From Coptis chinensis (taxonomy: Eukaryota; Streptophyta; Magnoliopsida; Ranunculales; Ranunculaceae): DNA of 64,000 nucleotides. Location of the stretch: positions 63,973,501 to 64,037,500 of the forward strand of contig CM027381.1 of NCBI GenBank assembly GCA_015680905.1, read 5' to 3'. Positions 33,801 through 43,520 of the stretch are shown here, piece after piece. Position 1 is the stretch's first letter. Each line of letters begins with the position of its first letter. The position numbers and the translations under genes are program-made. The notes beneath the pieces are model-generated. The model had not been told where the DNA came from. It was given only the letters and a program-made list of their open reading frames with translations, and made no database searches.

Positions 33801-34598
33801 GTACCCTGGTAGGGCGGGTGCAGGCAATCCCCAATTGTTCCCAAAAGGGCATGGGGGCGGGCATGGGAAACTAGATTGAAATCAGGGATGGCAGACCCAC
33901 CCCATTACATCCCTAGTGGTGTTCAATACAGAATTGATAATAGCGTCTTCAAATGATATATCAGATTCTAACAAAGTGAAAAAATAAAATAAGTACCAAC
34001 TTGTGCCGAGCTTAATTTGCACGGGTGCAGAAGGCAAAATTGTTTGAAACTCCGATTGTCATTCACATTCAATTTGATGGTCAGAGGCGAATTAAAGGTA
34101 TTGGGAAAAATGGTTTTGAAATTGATGGCGATGTCCTAGGCACTATAAATAAAGCTGATACGTCCTGTACTGATCCGATAAAACATCTAATCAAATGTGT
34201 TCGGGACAGGGTCAACAATGGACTCTTAATTCGAGATATGGAAGCCACGTACCATGACCATCCAGATATCTGGCTCTGCCTGATAGAAAACATGGGAGTG
34301 CCTTTCTGCTTCAATGACCTCACAAGCAGCTTCAGGTGAAAAAATTCTGCAGTAAAATAAAATGTTATGCATAAAGGTTTTTAAGTGTTGAATAGCGAGA
34401 AGAAAAGCATTGTGACCTAGTAAAAGTAATGAGCCCTTCACTGAGTCCTATAACAGAAAGTTGAGTAGAAAAAGGGCAATCAGCGGGAAAGAAAAACAGA
34501 ATCTTCTCCACCTCCTGTCCTTCACGTTGACCCCTTCTCAAATCAAAAACACAGAGCCGGACGCTTTCACTGCTAGTCGTGGGAGATGACAACCCCAT
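27824..34598 (-). CDS. CCZ1: Vacuolar fusion protein CCZ1, 9 exons, 512 aa
   Basis: CCZ1 with MON1 is the exchange factor that activates RAB7 on late endosomes for traffic to the vacuole. Exons (- strand): 34598-34417, 34346-34253, 33288-33105, 33010-32901, 30636-30538, 30399-29947, 29794-29639, 28767-28538 and 27854-27824. All borders are GT-AG and the sum is 1539 nt with no internal stop. Markers: MGLSSPTTSS, LCVFDLRRGQREGQE, LSVIGLSEGLITFTR, IFSPEAACEVIEAERHSHVF, EPDIWMVM, EVHSLFVMFHGSVRALLEK, DLLVSTTLTP, QEKWSKGKDGFLCTEIWG, GWGGDNAYHVAGYRYLLFD and the ending YCDGAFSLD. The length fits plant CCZ1 (about 500 aa). The last exon is 31 nt; without it the protein would stop at a TAA directly after FSTR. 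Intron 4 (2.3 kb) carries two MITEs. The start is the ATG of MGLSS; an in-frame upstream ATG is not conserved. Confidence 0.93.
31089..31286. mobile_element. hAT-type MITE in CCZ1 intron 4
   Basis: The inverted ends CTAAGTTACATTGACAC and CTATGTTACATGGACAC (the latter on the opposite strand, followed by a short extra repeat of the tip) enclose GTGTCCG/CGGACAC-rich sequence. GTTAAGGG is duplicated at 31081-31088 and 31287-31294, an 8-bp target duplication. Confidence 0.75.
31357..31767. mobile_element. Second hAT-type MITE in CCZ1 intron 4
   Basis: The ends are imperfect inverted repeats around GTTAAATCG and ATTAAATCG with CTACTCGGTCGG-like extensions. The flanks CGTTTAAG (31349-31356) and CGTTTAAC (31768-31775) make an 8-bp duplication with one mismatch. 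Confidence 0.6.
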
Positions 34599-35826
34599 TT
34601 TACAATCTAAAAACACCACCTGCATCACATGCATCACCCCATTTAACCAACCCATGAAAGCAAGCCCGACAAAACCCCAGTTTATGTAGCAATGTTGATT
34701 TTTTAAAATTGCAACCGAACCCCAGTCAAAATAAGCCCAACCAAATTCAACCGAAGCCCATCTAATTCAAAAACCGTAATTTAAAGGTGAAACTTGGGTC
34801 GAGTTAGTCCAATCCCGATAGACTAAAACCCGACCTAGGCTAACATGTCATATCTGTGGTTTCAATTTGGTTTTGTAAATCAAAACCCGACTCGGTTTTG
34901 GATTGGGTTCGGATTAGAATATCAAAAAACTGAAAAACTCGAGCCAATGTGCATATATGTACATATATTTTTCAATCATTCCATTTTTGTAAAAAATAAG
35001 GTTGGGAATTTCTATTTTAGAGAGAATAATATAATCAACAAAGTTAGTTTCTCTTTCAAACAATCAAATCTCTTTGATTTCATTAGAATATTTCAATTTT
35101 ATTGTTTTTTATTTCATAATTCCAAAAAACAACCAGAGAAGTTTGACTAACCCGACATAATCCGACCCAACCCGAATTAGTCGAGCCAAGGCTTAGCCTG
35201 AAAATTTAATGACCGACTAGGGCTTGGTCTCGAGCTCGGCTTGAAACATTTGAAACTCGGATTGGACTCGGATTATGCCTCAACCCGACCCAACCCGCCC
35301 GAGTTCCACCCCTTCCCTCATTACACATAAAATCAGGTTTGAGTGTTGTAAATAGAAAATATGAATAAGGACAAAACGGAAAAGATAAAATATGGATCCG
35401 GTTTTAGTCCGACCCAAAAAAAGAGTTTCCACTCGACCCATTTGCCATTTCCCACCAAAACCAAAAACAGTCTATGGAAAGGAAAGGAATGGAAAAAGTG
35501 TTCTCAAGGGACATAACAGCCTATTAACATATGTGAGAGCTAGGGTTTCCAATTGTTGCTTTGATAGAGAGTGTCCCGGGGTAACACTTTCAAGTCTCAA
35601 GGTAAAAGTTTGTTCTCCAACTAGTTTACATTAAAGTTATTCAATATTTGCTCTAATTCAATTATTCAATTAGTTTGGTTTGGTGAATGTACTTTATTTT
35701 GTGTGTAAATTGTGCTTTACATTTGGTTTTTAACTTTTTGGTATAGTAGAATGTATCTTTCCCGTTATGTGTCTAGATGGATGATATCAGTGTATTACGT
35801 AATCAAAATGTACAGGAATATTATGG
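34599..35826. other. CCZ1 upstream region and degenerate repeat
   Basis: Upstream of CCZ1. From about 34690 to 35313 the sequence is full of AACCCGA/CCAACCC motifs and ends CCCGCCCGAGTTCCACCCC, resembling the tip of a hAT-type repeat, but no matching second end was found. No gene is supported. Confidence 0.35.
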
Positions 35827-36256
35827 ATGGTTTCGACTGGTGATGATGACGTAGTGGCTGCAGCAGTCGTTTTTTTAAATGCTACATATCTTTTTTGTGA
35901 GGCATATGAAAATAGTGAACCAAGTAGAAATCGGAAGAGGAAGCGAAATCGACGTATGATTGAAGAACTGAGGTACGAGATGACAAGGTTAAGAGTTGAA
36001 ATAGAGAACTGAGGTATGAGATGACAAGGTTAAGAGTTGAAATAGAGCGCATGGTGTCTGCAATGCGGACTAGGGCCCAAGAACTAAATGCTAGGAACCG
36101 AATGGAGGGTGAACTTTGGGATCAATGTGCGGTTGCAATTGAGTCCATTATTGATATGGATGATGATACCAAGTTGGAGGCACTAGAATGGTTCACGGGA
36201 GATGCGGAAAACATAAAGATGTTTCTAAGGGTCAAAGAATCTGAGTGGCGATCCTA
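35827..36256 (+). pseudogene. Unrecognised small ORF split by a 41-bp tandem duplication
   Basis: I do not recognise this protein. A first frame (35827-36012) reads MVSTGDDDVVAAAVVFLNAT, then a basic stretch (NRKRKRNRRMIEELRYEM). A second frame (36021-36257) reads MTRLRVEIERMVSAMRTRAQ, then WDQCAVAIESIIDMDDDTK and a C-terminus ending KESEWRS. GAACTGAGGTA and the next 30 bases occur twice, at 35965 and 36006. The 41-bp repeat shifts the frame; the two halves are in register without it. The tail (alpha-helical, DDDTKLEALEWF) recalls the C-terminal part of MYB/SANT-like proteins that accompany Harbinger transposons, but this is only an impression. Confidence 0.45.
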
Positions 36257-36321
36257 GATTATGGAAAAAATACATAAAGTTTAAGATCACCTTTCTCTAG
36301 GCAATGTAGGGTACAATTATG

Positions 36322-37478
36322 TAGGGGTGCAAGTAGATATCCAAATATTCGAATCCGATTCGTATTCGTATTCGAAAAATAGGATATTATCCGAAAATTT
36401 CGGATATCAGATTCGGATTCGGATAAATTTTCACATTCGAACAGATTTCGGATACGGATACGGATGCTGGTAGTATCCGTCGGATAATATCCAGATCCGA
36501 TTTAATTATTATAAATTTATAAGTATATTATTAAATAATTAATTAAATACAAAACATCATTAATTAATAAACTATAAAAAGAAAAACAACATTAATACAA
36601 CAACTTTCTCCAGAGCCAGAGACCAACGCCGCCGTCACCACCACAACTCCTCTTCTTCCTCTATCAAATCATGAATTCATGAAAGCAACAAAAATAGAAG
36701 ACCTTTCTTTGTAAAGAAGAAACAGATTGCTCTATAAATACTCCTAATTCTATATCACTTCACCAGATCCCTCAAATTTTCTCTCTCCACTGTTTTTCAA
36801 TCTTTTAAAATTTGAAGATGAGTAATCCGAATCAAGCTGAATCCTCTTACTTGTAAGTCTCCGATCTATTTTTTGTTGTTGATATTGTTTTTTTAAGTTG
36901 ATTGATTGAATGATGGGTTGTTTGATTTGATTTTGTGTAGAAAGGGGACAAAGAGAGATTTTAGAAATGAAAAAGGTAGTGAATAGATTGGTTGTTGATG
37001 AAGCAATTAATGATGGACAAGTGATGAGGATGATTATTTGAATGGTGGAGAAGATACTTGAGATCTTCTATATGTTGCTGCTGCTAAAGTTGTAAGGATG
37101 AGGTTGAATGAAGAAGGGTCCAAGTTTGGGAGAGGATTTCTTGCTGTTCCTCAAAACCCAACTCCAAAGAACTCTACGACTAATGTTGGGTTTTACCCAA
37201 ATTACTCAAATCAAGCACTTGCTCAGCAACAACTGCAATTGAATCAGTTTCTTTAGTTTAGGCAACAGAGAGAACAAATATGTTTTTACAGTTTAGTGAT
37301 CGGATCGGATATTATCCGATATCCGAATCCGATACGAATCGGATATCGGATTGGGATTCCGGATATTATTTCATACATCAGTCAGATACGGATTCGGACT
37401 CGGATGTGAGTGACAAATTTCGGATTCGGATTCGTCTGCATGCATATCTGAATCCGAACCTATCCGTCTGCACTCCTA
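36322..37478. mobile_element. Non-autonomous hAT element (1157 bp)
   Basis: It starts TAGGGGTGCA and ends TGCACTCCTA, with sub-terminal repeats rich in TCCGAT/ATCGGA on both sides. CAATTATG is duplicated at 36314-36321 and 37479-37486, a perfect 8-bp target duplication. No transposase. The interior holds a gene-like fragment (see 36815-37254). Confidence 0.92.
36815..37254 (+). other. Gene-like fragment inside the hAT element
   Basis: A CT-rich leader is followed by MSNPNQAESSYL, a GTAAGT donor at about 36854, a TTTTGTGTAG acceptor near 36940, and KGTKRDFRNEKGSE then a stop. Further right another frame reads LLYVAAAKVVRMRLNEEG, KFGRGFLAVPQNPTPKN and QALAQQQLQLNQFL. The bent intron signals and gene-like composition suggest captured host exons. 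I cannot name the parent gene. Confidence 0.45.
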
Positions 37479-37584
37479 CAATTATGTTAGATGCTTTGAT
37501 GGCACTGTTATGTTGGCTCTGTTGCCTTGGTTGCATTTTTTGTGTTGGTAGTACTATGCTGGTGTTATGCAATTTGTTTTAATA

Positions 37585-38572
37585 TCTACTACTTATAAAT
37601 AGCGTGGGTGAGTTAGCCGTTCTGCCCAACTGCTGTTTTATGGACACGTGTCCCATAGAGCCATATAAGCCTGTCAAACAAAAAATCAGTTCTAAATTTT
37701 TTAGTTTGGGTTTTATTACTGCCGGACCCCAATTTGTGTTGGGCAGACTCCCAAAAATAAAACAATTATTAAAGTGTGTCATTGGTTTCAAAAAATTTAA
37801 AAAAAAAACAATTATTACAAGTATGTCATTGGTCCCCAAAAAATTGAATTCGAAACCCAAACTTAAACGACCCCCGGTGGAGTCGTTTTGAAGTTCCAAA
37901 CGATCTTGGCTTTACCGTTTGGACTTAAATCAAACTACCCAAACACAACCGATCGTTGTTCCCAAAAAATGTAATTTTTATATTTTTTCAAAGTTCAATC
38001 CTCAATGACATAGCCACATCGTTTTGGGACTAATTCCAAAACGGTGTGGCTATATCATCGGGATTTTTCTAAGACCAAATGGTGTGGCCATTTTTTTACA
38101 TGTCCCAATCCCAAAGCGGCATGGCCACATCGTTTTGGACTCTTCCTGATCGGTGTGTGGCCAAGCGGGGATTTGAACTTTGAAAAATTTTAAAGTTATG
38201 TTTTTGACTCGGCCCATTTTGTTTGGATTTGAACTTTGAAAAATTTAAAGTTAAGTTTGTGGTTTTCGACCAACTTTTTTTGATACCAATGACATATTTG
38301 TAATAATTGTTTTTTTTTTTAGATTTTTTGGGACCAATAACACATTTGTAATAATTGTTTTTTGGTTGGAGTCTGCCAAACACAATATGGGGTTGTCAAT
38401 AACAAATACCATTTTTTATGGGACAAAATTGTTTTGTCCACAGTTAAATCTGAATTCTGTCTGTTTTTTCCACTGTTTGTTTTTTTTGTTGGACCTACCA
38501 CAAAAAAGTGAATAAAATAAAAAAAAAATTAAGCCAATGTAATTCACGTGCAAAGCACGTGCTAATTGCTAG
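37585..38572 (+). mobile_element. Non-autonomous Helitron (988 bp)
   Basis: The 5' end is TCTACTACTTATAAATAGC. The 3' end has the stem CACGTGC-AAA-GCACGTG at 38545-38561, then CTAATTG and CTAG at 38569-38572. It sits between an A (37584) and a T (38573), as Helitrons do, without target duplication. No Rep/helicase. It ends 225 bp beyond the HIPL stop codon. Confidence 0.82.
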
Positions 38573-38796
38573 TATATGTTATTGTGTTAGGCAGTTTTGA
38601 ACGGGCTGACTTGATTGGTTGTAGATCACAGTGTGAATCCTTTCTGCATTGGATTTGAATCAATTATCATGTATAGGAGTCGGTCTCAATGAGAGTGGTT
38701 AGGGATCATGTGAAACGTTTCCAAACTCAACACAATTTATAAAAAATCACTGATACTTCATAATACACTCCGTTTGAATAAGATCTGTTTTTTATG

Positions 38797-41700
38797 TTAC
38801 CATGTAGGAGCCAAAAGAATGAACACAGAACAAAACAATGAAGTCAGGAATTCCTTTGGCAGGGTATTGATTTGGCTCCCAGAACGAAAAGAATCAGAAT
38901 GGTGACCCGGAGTCCCAGCCACGTTTACAATTTCCTTGGAGCAAGCATAATTGCAACGACTCGGACGGGCGACTCTGTAGACACCATTTGTTGTTAAAAT
39001 ATATATATCCTTCCTGTTGTCCTCGCCAAATGAGAAAATATAGCCCCATGCAGGGAGACTACTTCCAGCCACTAGATTGCATTGCATTGGAGAGTTACGC
39101 GCACAAGTGAACGGAACCAGGGCACTGCTGAAATTCCCACTGTTTGCTGGACTTTCTGTACCTGCCCATACAGCTGACCCATACAAATCTGCATACAAGT
39201 ACCTGTAATCTTATTTGTTTTCAGTATGATTTTCACACAAATTATAAACAAACTATAAAATAGTTGCACGCACACACATACAGAAGCAATCTGTGTAGTA
39301 AAACTCACAGCACCTGCTAGTTGTATTCAAGAGAAGTATTCTGTAGGTTTAATTTACTACTCTCCCATACTGTCATTGCACGAGCTGAAATTATAAGCTG
39401 CTAAATTACAGTATTTCCCTTGGAACTTACAGCTAAGAAAACACAAACTGTAAAGGAGAAATCAAGCTTCGTGTTTCATCTTAAGACCTTAATTTTGGAT
39501 CCACATAAGTTTTTGAAAATGCAAAATGTTTTTCAGTGACACATACGAGGTGCAGAAATACTGCAGGCGCACGCCAAGATGTGGCGCTTTTTTTTTTTTT
39601 TTTTTTTTGATCAGCTGAATACAATGGTCAATGATATTATCAAGACAGTAGGGGGGGGGGGGCGGCGCTTACCTTCCGTACATGCAAGGATCAGTCATGG
39701 ATCGATATACATATCCACCTATGATTGCTGCAGAACCAGTGGAGTGGTTGTACCCCATTACAGGGAAGATTGTATATACAGAACTTGCAGGAGAATTTCC
39801 TCCAGGAGATTGAGGAGCAAAAGGTAAAAATCCCTCATAGAGACGCCATCCATAGTTCCCTCCTCTTGTTACTAAATCCACCTCTTCATAGTCCTCCTAC
39901 AAGAAAACATTTGTACAGGCATTAGATTAAGTTGATAACAACAAGAGAACTAAGAATCTCAGTGCTTCTAATGTTGAAATTGTGCAAAGAAATGTTTTGG
40001 GGATACTGAATTCGTAAGAAGAACCAACTACAAATTTATCAAAGACAAAAAAACCATCAACTTTTAGTTTTTTCATCTTTGAAAAGCGACTTTCTTCAAC
40101 TGTTGAAGAAAGGATCAATGAAAAGGCTTAAAGCATGTGAAAAATGAGAACCTGTCCAGAATCAGCACAAAACAAGTAGGAAGGTTTCTCCGAATCGAAA
40201 GCACAGCGCCAAGGATCTCTAAGACCGAAGGCCCAAATTTCAGGCCGCAATTCATTGTCATTGGAGTATGGATTATCTTTTGGAATAGAATAATTCCCCC
40301 ATAGTTCAAGATCATTTATATCTTTTGCACCTGGAAATGCATGGAACTGTAAGAAGCCAATAGGGATATTCTCATTGGTATATAATTAACATGATGTCAC
40401 AACAATATTTAAGTTCGTATTTAGTATTTACACTTGCTTTCTACATCATAATGCTAGACATTATAACCGAAGTGTTCAAGACCATATTCACAGCAGAACA
40501 TGTTCATTAATTCGGTTGATCAAGAAAAACATTAAAGGATGCCATACTACGTAATGTTTTAACCCATACTCACTTGGTATATTATCTATGTCGAACCTTA
40601 GAACCTTTCCGAGTAAAGATTTCTTGTTTTGAGCAAAGTTATAAGGATCACTTTTGCTTCCCCCATCTCCAGTCATGAAGTATAAGTAACCATCAGGTCC
40701 AAAGAGAACCTGGCCGCAATGATGGCCGGAGAATGGAAGGCCCATTGTAAATATTTTTCTCACTTCTATTGGATTCGCACTTGTTGCCTGATAATCATGT
40801 GAAGATGAAATTCATAAGGATACCTTGCTGAAAATCATATAGCATATTCTCACAAGTAGAGCTCAGATGTGTACCAAGAAAGGTTGTGATGCAGAGCCAT
40901 TAACTGTGTACTCTACAATGACACTGTGATAATGGCAGGGCAGAACCAAATTATTAGAACCAAGCTTTGAAGGATCACAGTTCGTATCTGAATTACAAGA
41001 ACACCTTCCAACGCATGCCTTCCATTGGACCGCATCACAGTAAAATGAGACAAAAAAGCGCCCGTTGTGCTCAAAATCTGGATGGAACGCTATAGCCACG
41101 AGTCCATATGCGGTATCATAATGCACTTTGTCAGTTACATCAAGAAAAGGAGTTGATTCTTTCAGCGGCATTGTTCCTCCAGTTTCCTCCTTCGGAACAG
41201 TTGCCAACCAAATTTTACCTTGTTGGTTAGCCACGAAGATACGGTCAGTTCCATCAGGATGTGGAACCATGTGTATGAAAGTTCCGTTATGTATTTTCTC
41301 AAGGCAGATGCCATTTGGTGGTCTTGGAGACTCAGAATAATCAAATGCTTCACCACTGAAGCATTCAGCTCCATTATCGGAAGATCCACCAAAGGCTTCA
41401 CAGAAGACACCCTTGGACTGCCAATCATCAGCCAGTTTAGAAAAACTAGAGTTGACAGTTTTTCTTGCTTTATTCTGCAGTGAACTAGCAAACGGTGAAT
41501 TCAATATGGGCACATTTTGGCATGTATCCCAGACCTTTCCACAGAAGTCATTTGTGGAACTTCTGGATTGCGAGGAATTAACAGTAACAGTGGAGGTACA
41601 GAGAATAGGGATGTCTCGAGGCCCAGATTTAGTTTTAAATAGTTCTGCGGAGAACGGATCACATCTCTGCAAACCAAAATATTAAAATAGTTAAGACATG

Positions 41701-42420
41701 AGTCGGACTGTTCAATGAATGTTTTATGGCAATGCCTACTGAAAAATGCTAAGAAACTCTTAAACTGCATAAATTTATACTTACATGCCTTAAAGTTCAG
41801 ATACCATGCAATTGCAACCTAAATAATTATGAAACCAAATTTTTGCATGTAAACTAATCAACTGTAAATTTTAGTGCGGAACCTAAATAATCACGAATCA
41901 TTTTGGGGTGTTGATGTTTCAAAATAAATGGAAGCCGGACAATATTAGAATATCTTATGAACAATTATGAAATTGATTCATAGAGCACTAAGGAACTCAA
42001 AACTACCAAACCGACTATTTGAAATGATCATTAATGTAGTAGTCGCACCGCACAAAGGACAGACTTAAGTAAAGAAGCACAAGGCCGATCATAAACACTC
42101 ATGTATTTAAACTGCTTCTGCAATCTAAACTCTTCCACAGTGTCACAGCATACACTCCCATTATAAGGACAGAAGGATAGAGGGGTCTTAGGTGTAAAAG
42201 GTGTTCCTATACAAGAAAGAAACCCAATTAGAAAATGCAGTAAAGCAATAAAGCATCAAAACAAGGGGGGAAATGTAAATATATGAATTCAATTCATGAG
42301 AAAAAGACACTCACTTGAATCAAAGCACAAGGGATCAGAAGAGGAAAGATGTGGAAATATAAACAAGTTAGAGGAGAGTAGAAGGGTAATCCAACGCATG
42401 AAGACCAAATACTCTTCCAT
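38797..42420 (-). CDS. HIPL2: HIPL2-like protein (hedgehog-interacting-protein-like), 7 exons, 692 aa
   Basis: Plant HIPL proteins are secreted or GPI-anchored and carry a glucose/sorbosone dehydrogenase-like beta-propeller that may bind PQQ; the substrate is unknown. Exons (- strand): 42420-42315, 42206-42049, 41666-40875, 40787-40574, 40330-40152, 39896-39673 and 39202-38797. Borders are GT-AG, 2079 nt in all, no internal stop. Exon 1 gives a signal peptide (MEEYLVFMRWITLLLSSNLF). A Cys-rich N-terminal domain follows (SFCPYNGSVCCDT, CASLLKSVLCARCDPFSAEL). The propeller runs from GICLEKIHNGTFIHMVPHPD through GQVLFGPDGYLYFMTGDGG, LWGNYSIPKDNP, GLRDPWRCAFD and GGNYGWRLYEG. The last 20 residues are hydrophobic (SLFCSVFILLAPTW), fitting a GPI signal. 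HIPL1 and HIPL2 are similar; adjacency to ELF5, as I recall for Arabidopsis HIPL2, favours HIPL2. Confidence 0.9.
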
Positions 42421-43520
42421 ATTCTACAGTTTACAGTTTCTAGCAGAGTAAGAAAGAGTGTTTATATGAAAAAACTTTGCTGCTTCTTCAGATAGTTCCA
42501 TAGATATATAATATAAACAACTCTCTCTTTCTATGCACAGGTACACACTTCATGGGTAGAAGAGGAGATAGTCCACAAAACAAGTTTCTTGAACTAGAGA
42601 ATAGTATAAATTTATTGAACTAGAGAATAGTATAAATTTATTGGTGGAAGAATGTAGGGAAGCAGTACTGGGTGACAACGTTAGCCTTACGTACATTGAT
42701 TTAGTTCTTGATCTTCTCAAAATGATGAGATGGGTTTATGAGAAAGTGTGAAGTAAAATTGAACGAAATAGGATATCATTCTGCTCTTACTTTCTAACAT
42801 ATATGGTCTTGTTGAGAACAAAAATCTAACATCACAACCATAGCAACCAGCTGGAGACACGGAAACTTTTCTACAAAAATTTAAACCTATGGTTCATGGA
42901 AAAATAGAGTGCAGTTTCCAGTTCAACTGGCTCGCCATCCCAACTGCTTCAGTGCTTGTCCACATAATATTTATTCATGAGTAATAAATTTCAACTTAAA
43001 CAGTTAAACTATTTGACAAAAGATACTTCTAATCAAAGAACCATGAATTGGCTTACAAACAATACATAAGCAGACACAAGATACTTAATAAATTGGTAAT
43101 TCAATGAGTTTTCAACTGCCATCATTCCCAAATACTTCAGCAGACACAAGGTACTTAATAAATTGGTAATTCAATGAGATTTCAACTGCCATCATTTCCA
43201 CATAACAAGCCAAGTCAGGACGAGTTACATAATACGCAAAATATGGACAAGTTACATAATAATCTAATTGGCAATCAAATTTCGAAGTTGATCAACGTAA
43301 CATTCCTCATATCCACCAGAGGTGGAAAAAAATTCGACCTCTGGCAAGGCAAGGGTACTCCAGGAAAGACATCTGATTGAAAATATCAAGGCAACTTCAA
43401 ATGATCAATTGAGAACATTATGCTTCTAGTCAATTACAACACCTAGACATTTCTACTTTGGGTACAAATCTGACAGCTTAGTTTTTGTATGTTTGCACAT
43501 CCTCACATCGTATAATCAGT
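42421..43520. other. Spacer between ELF5 and HIPL2-like gene
   Basis: Both genes read leftward, so this is the ELF5 3' flank and HIPL2 promoter. A 26-bp unit with GAACTAGAGAATAGTATAAA is repeated at 42589 and 42615. A 70-bp unit starting CAGACACAAG is repeated at 43071 and 43141. A TATA-like stretch (- strand TTATATTATATATC) lies near 42508-42525, roughly 90-105 bases before the HIPL2 ATG. Confidence 0.55.

Noticed and set aside
33367..34339. + strand ORFs within CCZ1 introns 1 to 2
   Set aside because: No recognisable motif; they overlap CCZ1 exons on the opposite strand or intron repeats.
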